Shown: positions 16,069-24,123 of the stretch, in pieces
How the letters are laid out: each line of letters starts with the position of its first letter
Position numbering within the stretch: position 1 is the stretch's first letter
Origin: Kordiimonadaceae bacterium
GTDB lineage: Bacteria > Pseudomonadota > Alphaproteobacteria > Sphingomonadales > Kordiimonadaceae
Direction of reading: 5' to 3'
Assembly (NCBI GenBank): GCA_014238195.1
Contig: JABABO010000052.1
Location: forward strand, 1-31,568
DNA: 31,568 nucleotides
Program-made: the position numbers and the translations under genes
Notes under the pieces: generated by a model
Told to the model about the DNA's origin: nothing
Databases searched by the model: none
What the model saw: the letters and a program-made list of their open reading frames with translations, nothing else

Positions 16069-17685
16069 CTAAAACCGTGCAACGCCGAAGCTGTTGCCTG
16101 ACAGCTCGGTTGCATCGCCACTCAGACAAGTTTCAAGGACAAAGGACAAGATAAAGCGTGTATCGCGCGGGTCGATCATGCCATCATCCCACAAGCGGGC
16201 GGTGTTTGCCAGAGCATGAGATTTAGCGTCCATTTTATCCATGACGTCTTTGGCCATAGCATCCAAAAGCTCATGCTTCACTTCACCGCGGCGCGCCATC
16301 TTGGCCTCGCCGACCTGCCTAAGGACGCTGCCTGCTTGCTCTGCACCCATCACTGCGACTATTGAGCGCGGCCATGCGAACATGAACCGTGGACCCACAC
16401 CGCGACCACACATGGCATAATTACCCGCGCCGAAGGAGCCACCAACAACAATGCTAATTTTTGGAACCCGTGCATTGGTAACGGCCTGAATGAGCTTAGC
16501 GCCGTGTTTGATGATGCCGCCTTGTTCAGCCTCGGTTCCCACCAAAAAACCAGTCGTGTTGTGTAGGAATATGATGGGTAAATTTGACTGTTCGCATAAC
16601 TGAATAAATTGGGCGGCTTTGACAGCCCCTTGGGGTACAATCGGTGCATTGTTACCAATGAACCCACAAGGTTTCCCTTCGATTTCAATATGGCCGCAAA
16701 TGGTGCCAGCATCGAAATCCGGTTTGAATTCCAATATATCGGAGCCGTCGGCAATCCGCGCTGCGACGTCCCGAATATCAAATGGTAGTTTAGCTGAGTC
16801 AGGCACAACGCCGATAAGGTCCGCGGAATCATAATGGGGTTCGTTAAAGTTTGTGTGTGTGTTGGTTTTGCCGATTTTTGCATTCCAGTTAATTTTCGAC
16901 ATAACGTTGCGGGCAATTCGAATACCGTCTGCGTCATCCTCGGCCAAATAGTCGGCAGTCCCAGCAACCTCGCTGTGCATGGCAGCACCACCAATTTCTT
17001 CCTCGGTTGCGATCTCGCCCGTTGCTGCCTTCAACAGTGGTGGACCCGCTAGATACACGGTCGACTGATTTCTGATCATGATCACATAATCGGATAGGCC
17101 GGGCTGATAGGCGCCACCCGCAGTAGCACTTCCATGGACAACGGTGATTTGCGGTATGCCAGCTGCGGACAGTCGCGCCTGCGTGGCGAAACCTTTGCCA
17201 GTGGGACCAAACCAGTCGCCAATGGTGGTCAGGTCACCACCACCGCTCTGCGCGAGTGTGATCAGTGGGAGTTTATTTTCCAAGCTAAGGTCAAACATGC
17301 GCTGACGCTTTTGGGATGACAGGAAATTGATTGATCCCCCTTTGGTCAAAAAATCATCAACGATAACAAGTACCCGTGTTCTTTCTACAAAACCAATACC
17401 AGCAATACAGCTACCACCCGCAGCGGATCCGTCTTTGTCACCGTCCTGCATGTATCCGCACAAGCTCGATAATTCAAGAAAGGGTGCACCAGGATCAAGG
17501 AGAAGCGCCAGCCGTTCTCTGGGTGACAAATAGCCCTTCTTGAGATAGCTTGGTGCTTTGGCCTCGGCGGCATCAATAACCTTTTGCTCAATCTGTCGAA
17601 ACTCCTGAACAGCAGCCCCCATGACATCTGCAGACTGTTTGAAGCTTTCAGATTCCGGATTAATTTCACTGATAAAAACTGCCAT
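16069..17685 (-). CDS. Acyl-CoA carboxylase beta (carboxyltransferase) subunit (AtuC/LiuB-like)
   Basis: The beta subunit moves the carboxyl group from biotin to the acyl-CoA substrate. The 538-residue chain has the two crotonase-like carboxyltransferase halves. The N-terminal half has the CoA-binding loop VVHGSATAGGAYQPGLSDY and then LAGPPLLKAATGE. The C-terminal half has VGGSFGAGNYAMCGRGVGPR. The length fits methylcrotonyl- and geranyl-CoA carboxylase beta subunits. The PGLSDY version of the loop seems to me closer to AtuC-like than to LiuB-like proteins (which have PAMSDE), but that is from memory. It sits 10 bp after the AtuD-like gene and 10 bp before the crotonase gene. Confidence 0.92.
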   Translation of the reverse strand: MAVFISEINPESESFKQSADVMGAAVQEFRQIEQKVIDAAEAKAPSYLKKGYLSPRERLALLLDPGAPFLELSSLCGYMQDGDKDGSAAGGSCIAGIGFVERTRVLVIVDDFLTKGGSINFLSSQKRQRMFDLSLENKLPLITLAQSGGGDLTTIGDWFGPTGKGFATQARLSAAGIPQITVVHGSATAGGAYQPGLSDYVIMIRNQSTVYLAGPPLLKAATGEIATEEEIGGAAMHSEVAGTADYLAEDDADGIRIARNVMSKINWNAKIGKTNTHTNFNEPHYDSADLIGVVPDSAKLPFDIRDVAARIADGSDILEFKPDFDAGTICGHIEIEGKPCGFIGNNAPIVPQGAVKAAQFIQLCEQSNLPIIFLHNTTGFLVGTEAEQGGIIKHGAKLIQAVTNARVPKISIVVGGSFGAGNYAMCGRGVGPRFMFAWPRSIVAVMGAEQAGSVLRQVGEAKMARRGEVKHELLDAMAKDVMDKMDAKSHALANTARLWDDGMIDPRDTRFILSFVLETCLSGDATELSGNSFGVARF

Positions 17686-17695
17686 GACCCGTCCC

Positions 17696-18844
17696 CTAGC
17701 TAGAATGAATGCCCATATATTTGCAGATGATTTGCAGCATCACTTCGTCTGCGCCGCCACCGATGGATGTCAAGCGTGTATCGCGGTAACGGCGGCTGAC
17801 CTGAGTGTCCCACATGAAACCCTGACCTCCCCAATACTGAAGGCAAGCATCATGAACTTCCCTGTGAAGGCGACCGGTTTTCAGTTTCGCCATTGATGCC
17901 TTTAGCGTGACATCGTCACCATGGACATATCCTTCGACAGCATCATATATAAGGGCCCTGAGCGCGCTGACTTCAGTCTGAAGCTCGGCCAGACGAAATT
18001 GGATATATTGGTTGTCCAAAAGCGATTTACCAAACGCCTTTCTATCACGCGTATAGTCGATAGTTTCCTGAATGGAAGCTTCCATAGATTTGATGCCGCC
18101 AGCGGCAGCGAACAGGCGCTCTTCCTGGAACTGTTGCATCTGGTAGATAAAGCCCATGCCTTCCTGTCCTATACGATTGCGAATGGGCACCCGTACATCA
18201 TCAAAGAAAATCTGGGCAGTGTCACTGGACCGCATACCCAGCTTGTTGAGCTTTTCGGAAAAGCTGACACCCTTGGTTTTCGACGGCACCATGATCAAGG
18301 ATTTGTTTTTGTGACTTGGCCCTTCACCAGTATTGACGAGCAAGCAAAAGAAGTCAGCCTGTAATGAATTGGTGATCCACATCTTGGATCCGTTGATCAC
18401 ATAGTCATCGCCGTCCCGGACCGCACGGGTTTTGATCGAAGCAACGTCGGACCCAGCATGAGGTTCGCTAACGGCAATTGAGCCAACCATATCACCAGCT
18501 ATGGCGGGCGCAAGAAACTCAGCGCGCAGTTCGTCACTACCATGCTTGGCGAGCGCTGGGGTTGCCATATCGGTCTGGACACCAATCCCCATAGACACAC
18601 CGTCCGATTGGATGCGGCCTAATTCCTCTGAAAAAATAATCTGATAACTATAATCAAGCCCCAGCCCGCCATATTTTTCAGGTTTGGTAATGCCGAGAAG
18701 GCCAAGATTACCCATTTTCTTAAAAAGTTCACGGGCTGGGAACATTCCAGAGTCTTCCCATTCTTTGGTGTGGGGGTTTATCTCGGCGTCGATGAATTTG
18801 GCAACGGTGTTGCGGATAGCTTCATGTTGATCATTAAAACGCAT
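17696..18844 (-). CDS. Acyl-CoA dehydrogenase, AtuD (citronellyl-CoA) type
   Basis: This 382-residue FAD enzyme would make the alpha,beta double bond. It begins RFNDQHEAIRNTVAKFIDAE and has GLLGITKPEKYGGLGLDYSY and SEPHAGSDVASIKT (FAD/substrate segment). The adenine-binding segment is KMWITNSLQADF. In the C-terminal part the usual YEGT motif is replaced by IGGGADEVM. The catalytic Glu may therefore sit in the helix with QFQEERLFAAAG, as in isovaleryl-CoA dehydrogenase; that is an inference. The N-terminal half resembles my memory of Pseudomonas AtuD closely. It lies 32 bp after the GST gene and 10 bp before the carboxylase beta gene. Confidence 0.9.
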   Translation of the reverse strand: MRFNDQHEAIRNTVAKFIDAEINPHTKEWEDSGMFPARELFKKMGNLGLLGITKPEKYGGLGLDYSYQIIFSEELGRIQSDGVSMGIGVQTDMATPALAKHGSDELRAEFLAPAIAGDMVGSIAVSEPHAGSDVASIKTRAVRDGDDYVINGSKMWITNSLQADFFCLLVNTGEGPSHKNKSLIMVPSKTKGVSFSEKLNKLGMRSSDTAQIFFDDVRVPIRNRIGQEGMGFIYQMQQFQEERLFAAAGGIKSMEASIQETIDYTRDRKAFGKSLLDNQYIQFRLAELQTEVSALRALIYDAVEGYVHGDDVTLKASMAKLKTGRLHREVHDACLQYWGGQGFMWDTQVSRRYRDTRLTSIGGGADEVMLQIICKYMGIHSS

Positions 18845-18876
18845 AGTCTTCGGCCTCGTTAAAAAGGGTTATGTTC

Positions 18877-19506
18877 TTAAAAAAATTTCTGTTTAGGGCC
18901 AATGGACAGTGCTTTTTTAAGGGCGGGGCGACTATTTAGGCGACCAAGGTATTCTTTGGTTCGCGGCGCATCATCGCCCAAGATACTTAAAGACTCTGCA
19001 AGGTGAACTGCATAGCCAACCGTGATATCGGCAATGGTGAACTTACCACCTACCAGATAGTCGCGGCCTTCTAACCGTGCTTCCAGTCGCACAAGGCGCT
19101 TCCTAAACCATTCAGCATAGTCTAGGCCCGCTTGTTCCAGCCCTTTCTTTTTTTCAAACATAGCATAGCGCAGAAAGACCGCTTGCGGGAAGGTCAGGGT
19201 GGCGTCGCTGTGGAACAACCAGTTGAGATATTCGCCGTATTCAGGATCATTAGCGTTCAGGCCGAAGTCCCATTTGTCGTATGTGTTCACAAGGTACAAG
19301 CAGATGCCCGAGCTTTCGGTCATGTGGGTGTCACCATCAGTGAAATAGGGGACCGTCCCCAGATTATTTACATCCAAGTAGCCTTCCTGCGTAAACCGCG
19401 GCGGGAAGGGCATGGATACAACCTCGTGATCAATATCCATTTCCAAAAGCGCCCAGAGAGGACGTATCGACCGGGTAGCGGAACAGTGCCAAAGTTTTAT
19501 CGCCAT
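18877..19506 (-). CDS. Glutathione S-transferase family protein
   Basis: The 209-residue protein has the two GST domains. The N-terminal thioredoxin-like domain is about residues 1-80, opening KLWHCSATRSIRPLWALLEM, with the glutathione-contact motif TESSGICLYL near 63-72. The C-terminal all-helical domain has the conserved FTIADITVGYA near 153-163. A catalytic Ser or Cys could be in HCSATRS. The start is supported by GGAG about 8 nt upstream, inside the end of the preceding ACAD gene; the gap is only 3 bp. A GST inside this pathway operon is unusual. It could conjugate or isomerise a reactive unsaturated intermediate, but no substrate is shown by the sequence. Confidence 0.9.
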   Translation of the reverse strand: MAIKLWHCSATRSIRPLWALLEMDIDHEVVSMPFPPRFTQEGYLDVNNLGTVPYFTDGDTHMTESSGICLYLVNTYDKWDFGLNANDPEYGEYLNWLFHSDATLTFPQAVFLRYAMFEKKKGLEQAGLDYAEWFRKRLVRLEARLEGRDYLVGGKFTIADITVGYAVHLAESLSILGDDAPRTKEYLGRLNSRPALKKALSIGPKQKFF

Positions 19507-19509
19507 ACT

Positions 19510-20682
19510 CTATACTCCATATTGATTTGCCGCTAGATCGCGCATGATCTCTTCGCTACCGCCACCGATTGCGTTGACACGCACTTCCCTGTAAATGCGC
19601 TCGACACGACTTCCGCGTATAAATCCTGCACCCCCGAGGATTTGCATGGCTTCGCGAGCACAAAATTCCATAGTACGGCTGCACTGAACCTTCAGCATTG
19701 CCAGATCACCTGGGTTTATCATCCCGTCGATAGACTGTTTGTACATGGCCTGAAGGTATGCGTCTGTCGCGTTAATGTGCATCTTCATATCTGATATCTT
19801 GTGGCGGATGACCTGATGGTCGGCGAGGCGTTTTCCGAATGTCTGACGTTGCTGTGCCCAAGTTGCAGCGTCCTCAAGACAGACCCGGGCATAGCCAGTC
19901 ATGCTTGAGCACATGCTAAGGCGTTCGGTATTGAAATTATGCATGATGACCAGAAAGCCCTGATTTTCAGCACCGAGCAGATGATCAATAGGCACACGGA
20001 CATTATCAAAATAGAGGGTGGCAGTATCACTTGCCCACCAGCCCATTTTTTTATCAAGGAGCGTCCGACTAAACCCTTCGCTGTCAGTGGGTATCAACAG
20101 CATGGACACACCACCAGCACCACACCCACCCGTGCGAACGGCAACAGATACCCAGTCAGCGCGCATCCCGCCAGAGATGAATGTCTTGGACCCATTGACA
20201 ATATAATGGTCACCATCGCGCACAGAGGTTGTTTTGATATTGGCTACATCCGATCCGCCGCTTGGTTCCGTAATGCCAAGCGAAATCCGGTGCGTACCTG
20301 AAAGTACCTTGGGTACCACCTCGGATTTAATGTGATCTTGTGCGAAATTCACCACAGGCGGCAAGCCGATGCCGTGGATCATGACGCTGGGCAGAAATCC
20401 CCCAAGGCTTGTGCGCGCGGCTTCGTCATTCAGAATATCAAGATACCAGGCATCAATGCCATCGCTGAAGCCGCCGTATTTTTCTGGGTAGCCCATGCCA
20501 AGCATGCCGATATCCGCTGCCTTCAGCCATATCTCATCTGGAATAGCGCCAGCTTCATCCCAGTTGTCAACGTATGGAATTACTTCCTTATCGAAAAAGC
20601 GGCGCAGCTGATCACGCCAGGCGCGGTGGTCCTGGGTCAGATGTGGATTGGGTATGCGAGCTGTATCGAAATCAAGCGCCAT
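19510..20682 (-). CDS. Acyl-CoA dehydrogenase (second ACAD of the operon)
   Basis: This is a 390-residue FAD-dependent ACAD. It has the FAD/substrate motif LGITEPSGGSDVANIKT, the adenine-binding segment GSKTFISGGMRADW, and C-terminal ILGGAGFIRGSRVERIYREV and AIGGGSEEIM. Like its operon partner it lacks the YEGT motif, and a Glu in NFNTERLSM may be the base. I chose ATG 20682 because GAGGAGA lies just upstream; the TTG at 20685 is directly adjacent. It follows the AraC-type regulator by 76 bp and precedes the GST gene by 3 bp. Two distinct ACADs in one operon suggest two rounds of dehydrogenation or two chain lengths. Confidence 0.92.
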   Translation of the reverse strand: MALDFDTARIPNPHLTQDHRAWRDQLRRFFDKEVIPYVDNWDEAGAIPDEIWLKAADIGMLGMGYPEKYGGFSDGIDAWYLDILNDEAARTSLGGFLPSVMIHGIGLPPVVNFAQDHIKSEVVPKVLSGTHRISLGITEPSGGSDVANIKTTSVRDGDHYIVNGSKTFISGGMRADWVSVAVRTGGCGAGGVSMLLIPTDSEGFSRTLLDKKMGWWASDTATLYFDNVRVPIDHLLGAENQGFLVIMHNFNTERLSMCSSMTGYARVCLEDAATWAQQRQTFGKRLADHQVIRHKISDMKMHINATDAYLQAMYKQSIDGMINPGDLAMLKVQCSRTMEFCAREAMQILGGAGFIRGSRVERIYREVRVNAIGGGSEEIMRDLAANQYGV

Positions 20683-20745
20683 CAAGGTCTCCTCTTACCC
20701 TTGAGGAGCATATTAGCCTTCTTTCACGGCGGTGTCCTTATAAAA

Positions 20746-20757
20746 GGCGCCAATAAT
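20746..20757. promoter_or_regulatory. Candidate AraC-type half site before the catabolic operon
   Basis: GGCGCCAATAAT lies between the regulator gene and the first ACAD gene. It resembles the two units found upstream of the regulator (GGCGCTGTATAT and GGCGCTATAGAT). It lies about 64 bp before the ACAD start, a sensible place for an activator. This is a pattern match only. Confidence 0.25.
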
Positions 20758-20758
20758 A

Positions 20759-21775
20759 TTATTTTTTACGCCATTCGCCGGGAGTGGAATTGGTCCAGTT
20801 TTTAAAAGCCGTGGAAAAAGCTGTATGGTCATTGAAGCCGAGTTTGAAAGCAATCTCTGTAATGGTAAGCCTTAGGTCCTGCAGGTAATTTTCAGCAAGG
20901 CTTTGCCTGATAGAAGCAAGCTCAGCATGATAGTCTGATCCTCGATCTTTGAGTTGGCGCTGAAATGTTCGTTTGGAGAGATTCATATCTGCTGCCACTG
21001 CATCAAGCTTGGGCTTACCTTGTGGCAAGCGAGTGACTATTGATTGTCTCAATCTAGGCCAGAAAGGGTCAGCTGGGTCTTTGCCGTCAAAGAGATTCAC
21101 AAAATCAGGGTGCGGCGTGTCACCAGATCGGAATTGTTGTTTGACGAGCGGAAAATCTAAGACCTCACGGTCAAAATATATAGCGCTTACATCAGCATCA
21201 AAGATGACATTGTTTCCAAAAGACTTATTAATTATGAATGTGTCTTCTGGTTGGGCATAAGTCATCTGCGCCCTGCGCACTGGAATTGGCAGCAGGCACA
21301 AGCTGTCAATAATAAGAGCAGAAAGATAGAGAATTGTATCAATCAGATTTTTTTGACCGCCAATGTCAGAGTTTATGGGGTACCATACAAGTCGAAGAAG
21401 ATCGTCTTCTGCTGATTCAATTTTAATCTCCCCCACATCACCCCAGATATTGAGCATACTGGGCATTTTGTTCAGGTAATCCCTAAATGTATTGCAGATC
21501 GTGGACATGAAAATCTGCAAGTGCATGCCAGACAGGAAACTATTCCTACCGACAAGAAGGGTAATATCGGTGCCATCAACTTCATCTGAAATGGACCCAA
21601 ACAGCGACAAATAGGCTGACAGGGGAATACATTTATCGCTGCGCATTAAAAGCGCGTTATTGATATTGGACTGAATAAGTTTGCGGTCAGTTTCAAGGCC
21701 AAGGCTTTTTGCAGTTTCAATCAACGTCAAAACAGGCCAGCTAAAAAGATAACATTTGTCTAAAGCAAGGTTCAT
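20759..21775 (-). CDS. AraC-family transcriptional regulator
   Basis: This 338-residue regulator has the long N-terminal sensor domain of the arabinose-binding-AraC/OruR type (about residues 20-210). The C-terminal double helix-turn-helix ends LTITEIAFKLGFNDHTAFST and then FKNWTNSTPGEWRKK, the standard AraC signature. The first HTH is at LDAVAADMNLSKRTFQRQLK. It is the gene just upstream of the AtuA-type operon in the same direction, so it is the likely regulator of that operon. The Pseudomonas atu cluster uses a TetR-type AtuR instead. No strong ribosome binding site is visible before the ATG. Tandem GGCGCY repeats stand 53-76 bp upstream of its start. Confidence 0.92.
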   Translation of the reverse strand: MNLALDKCYLFSWPVLTLIETAKSLGLETDRKLIQSNINNALLMRSDKCIPLSAYLSLFGSISDEVDGTDITLLVGRNSFLSGMHLQIFMSTICNTFRDYLNKMPSMLNIWGDVGEIKIESAEDDLLRLVWYPINSDIGGQKNLIDTILYLSALIIDSLCLLPIPVRRAQMTYAQPEDTFIINKSFGNNVIFDADVSAIYFDREVLDFPLVKQQFRSGDTPHPDFVNLFDGKDPADPFWPRLRQSIVTRLPQGKPKLDAVAADMNLSKRTFQRQLKDRGSDYHAELASIRQSLAENYLQDLRLTITEIAFKLGFNDHTAFSTAFKNWTNSTPGEWRKK

Positions 21776-21827
21776 ATTGCTAAATCTTTGGCAGAGTTGA
21801 AGTCATCGTTAAAGTCTGTCATTTTAA

Positions 21828-21851
21828 GGCGCTGTATATGGCGCTATAGAT
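21828..21851. repeat. Tandem 12-bp direct repeat upstream of the AraC-type gene
   Basis: GGCGCTGTATAT (21828-21839) is followed directly by GGCGCTATAGAT (21840-21851). AraC-family proteins often bind direct repeats, and this pair stands in the 89-bp gap ahead of the regulator gene. The 12-bp period is shorter than the spacing of the classical araI half sites, so binding by one dimer is not assured. Confidence 0.4.
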
Positions 21852-21864
21852 GAAACTATTTTTA

Positions 21865-23385
21865 TCAATCTAGGGTTTTTAGTTCACGGCGCATGACTTT
21901 ACCAGAACTGGTTTTCGGAAGGTCTTCCACAAATTGAACCGCACGGGGTACCTTGTAGGCCGCAAGATGAGCACGGCAGTATTTGATAATGTCATCTGCA
22001 TCGGGTGCAGCCCCCACCTTGGGAACAATATAAGCTTTGGCTAGCTCGCCTTTGTCGTCATCGGGAATGCTGCCAACTGCAACAAGCGCCACATCTGGAT
22101 GGCCAGCGACGACCCGTTCGATTTCTGCGGGATAAACATTGAAGCCTGCCGTCAAGATCAGGTCTTTTTTGCGATCAACAATGAAAATACAGCCATCCTC
22201 GTCCATAAAGGCGACATCACCAGTATGAAGCCATCCATCGGGTTCGATGGTCTCTTGCGTCGCCTGTTCATTACCGTAGTAGCCCTGCATAACAATGGGG
22301 CCTTTAATCATTAATTCCCCAATTTCCCCAGTGGGCAACGTCCTCGACGCATCTTGTGTGTCAGCGATGCGGGCCTGTGTATAGGGTAGAGTAATACCGA
22401 TAGAGCCTTGCTTGATGAGCCCGTTAGCAGCGAATGTGGTGCCAAGTCCACCAAGCTCTGTCATGCCCCATACCTCAATCAGTTTGCAGCCAAATCTTTC
22501 TTCAACAGCCTGCATTTTTGGGACTGGCATGGTTTGACCGCCCACACTGCAACTTCGCAGGCTTGATAAGTCAAACTTTGCCAAATCAGGATGGTTAAGC
22601 ATAAACATATACATGGTCGGAACCCCGTCAAACAAAGTGGCCTTATGGTCCTGAATGCTTTGTAATATGGCCTTTGGCTCGAATGCAGTATGCATCACAA
22701 GCGTCATGCCTAACTGTATGGAACAGCTCATAGTTATGTTACCGTAGACATGTGCGCACGGCAAGGCACTGACCAGCGTATCACTTTCACGCCGTTGGTG
22801 CATTAGGGTGGTCAGAGCCACATTCGTGAGGATCGCATTATGGGATAGACACGCCCCTTTGGGGTGCCCCGTCGTGCCAGAGGTATAGCCAATGGTGGAC
22901 AGCACATTTGTGTCAATTTCAGGCAGTGTATAGCTCTCGCTTTCGCTAGCAATCAGGTCTTCAAATGATAAGATACCAACAGGTAGGTCCCCGCTGGCGA
23001 AGGCAATGACTTCGCGCACTTCGGATTGTTCCTTGATACCCTTCAGGGCTTTCGCTTTTTCAAGTGAAGCAATGACCACGCTGGCCCCGCAGTCATTGGT
23101 AACAAATTCCACCTCGGAAGGTGTCAGCATCACATTGATGGGATTGATCACGGCACCCGTCTTTAAGGCTCCATAGTAGCTGACCACCCATTGCCAACAG
23201 TTTTCAGAATAAAGCGTTACCCTGTCGCCAGATTTGACGCCGATGCGGTTAAGCGCACTGGCACATTGATTAGAAAGAATATCCAGATCGTTGAAAGTTA
23301 AAGTGCGGTCCGACATCACTATGGCTGTTTTATTACCATAGTTTTTAGCAGCTTCTTTTGGGATTTCGCCAATTGATTTGAGCAT
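21865..23385 (-). CDS. Acyl-CoA synthetase (AMP-forming; AtuH-like role possible)
   Basis: This ligase activates a carboxylic acid to its CoA ester through an acyl-adenylate. The 506-residue chain has the expected ANL-superfamily motifs in order. These are the phosphate loop YTSGTTGHPKGACLSH, then VWGMTELGGLG, the adenylate motif GWLHTGDVAFMDEDG, the hinge IVDRKKDLILTAGFNVYP, and the catalytic Lys496 in KTSSGKVMRREL. There is no signal peptide. It ends 89 bp before the AraC-type gene and runs in the same direction, so it may supply substrate to the AtuA operon, as atuH does in Pseudomonas. The substrate acid cannot be read from the sequence. Confidence 0.92.
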   Translation of the reverse strand: MLKSIGEIPKEAAKNYGNKTAIVMSDRTLTFNDLDILSNQCASALNRIGVKSGDRVTLYSENCWQWVVSYYGALKTGAVINPINVMLTPSEVEFVTNDCGASVVIASLEKAKALKGIKEQSEVREVIAFASGDLPVGILSFEDLIASESESYTLPEIDTNVLSTIGYTSGTTGHPKGACLSHNAILTNVALTTLMHQRRESDTLVSALPCAHVYGNITMSCSIQLGMTLVMHTAFEPKAILQSIQDHKATLFDGVPTMYMFMLNHPDLAKFDLSSLRSCSVGGQTMPVPKMQAVEERFGCKLIEVWGMTELGGLGTTFAANGLIKQGSIGITLPYTQARIADTQDASRTLPTGEIGELMIKGPIVMQGYYGNEQATQETIEPDGWLHTGDVAFMDEDGCIFIVDRKKDLILTAGFNVYPAEIERVVAGHPDVALVAVGSIPDDDKGELAKAYIVPKVGAAPDADDIIKYCRAHLAAYKVPRAVQFVEDLPKTSSGKVMRRELKTLD

Positions 23386-23492
23386 GAATGATGTTCCGTT
23401 ATTATGGGCTTGTTTGGCTCGGTCGTTAGCTTTTCCTTAGCTTAAGAAGCAAAACATTAAGGCGCAAGCAGAAGTTATTCCTTTATGGAAAC

Positions 23493-23894
23493 TTATACCG
23501 TCTTGCTAGATGATTGTGACACCTCGGCTTCTTTTGACACTTGAGTATAAGCATCACGCGGAAACAGGCGATTGGCATTTTCAAGTTGCGGACCTAAGCG
23601 ACCCGTTATAAACAGTGCAAACATTTTATAATCGCCCATCAAAGACCAAATCATATAATCAAACGTAGCAGGACGATTTTTTTCAAATATATAGTGACCA
23701 ATCCACGCCATGCCATAGCCCACAACAATATATAACCAAAATAACCATAGCGGGCCGATAGTTAGCGATATAACCAACAGACTTGTAGCAGCAATTGTCC
23801 CTATATAATGCAAGCCGCGCGTGATGGGTAAGCTATGTTCCGCCAAATAATATGGAAAAAACTCCTCAAATGTATCAAATACTGGGGCTGCCAT
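23493..23894 (-). CDS. Mpo1-like (DUF962) membrane protein
   Basis: The 133-residue protein matches the DUF962/Mpo1-like family. It has a conserved EHSLPITRGLHYIG near residues 19-32 and GHYIFEKNRPATF near 66-78, with two hydrophobic segments (about 33-48 and 50-66). Conserved His20, His29 and His67 are candidates for iron ligands. Yeast Mpo1 is an Fe(II) dioxygenase that removes one carbon from 2-hydroxy fatty acids; the bacterial proteins are mostly unstudied. AAGGAAA precedes the ATG, inside a weak 6-bp AT hairpin (TTTAGA...TCTAAA). It stands 107 bp upstream of the acyl-CoA synthetase gene in the same direction. Confidence 0.88.
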   Translation of the reverse strand: MAAPVFDTFEEFFPYYLAEHSLPITRGLHYIGTIAATSLLVISLTIGPLWLFWLYIVVGYGMAWIGHYIFEKNRPATFDYMIWSLMGDYKMFALFITGRLGPQLENANRLFPRDAYTQVSKEAEVSQSSSKTV

Positions 23895-23950
23895 GTTTAG
23901 ATTTCCTTTTCTAAAGTTTCCCTGTTTAACTGCGCCGTAGGGTAAAACGT

Positions 23951-23980
23951 CGCTATATCATGAAGATACAAGATATATCG
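23951..23980. repeat. Imperfect inverted repeat in the Mpo1-like / merR intergenic region
   Basis: CGCTATATC (23951-23959) and GATATATCG (23972-23980) pair at eight of nine positions around a 12-nt spacer. It lies 57 bp upstream of the Mpo1-like gene. A possible minus-strand promoter (TTGATC, 17 bp, TATCTT) overlaps it. The significance is unclear. Confidence 0.3.
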
Positions 23981-24057
23981 CCATAGATCAAACCCCTACT
24001 GGGAAGAATATTCTTTATAGCAAATGCGGAATGTGTCGCCAAGACTATAAAAATTAC

Positions 24058-24086
24058 TTGACGTTAACGTAAACGTAAACTATATA
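24058..24086 (+). promoter_or_regulatory. merR promoter with embedded ACGTTAACGT operator
   Basis: TTGACG (24058-24063), a 17-bp spacer and TATATA (24081-24086) form a strong sigma-70-type promoter 38 bp ahead of the MerR-type gene. The spacer contains the perfect palindrome ACGTTAACGT (24061-24070), continuing AAACGTAAAC, so ACGTWA recurs with a 6-bp period. This resembles the ACGT-centred sites I recall for LiuR, the MerR-family regulator of branched-chain and fatty acid degradation. Autoregulation of this gene, and control of the operon that follows, is the natural reading. Confidence 0.7.
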
Positions 24087-24123
24087 AGGCTCAAGATTTA
24101 AGCGCCCATGAAGGACCCTGTGA

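Noticed and set aside
20752..20763. AATAATATTATT perfect palindrome at the end of the AraC-type gene
   Set aside because: It is pure A/T, contains the stop codon and could easily arise by chance.
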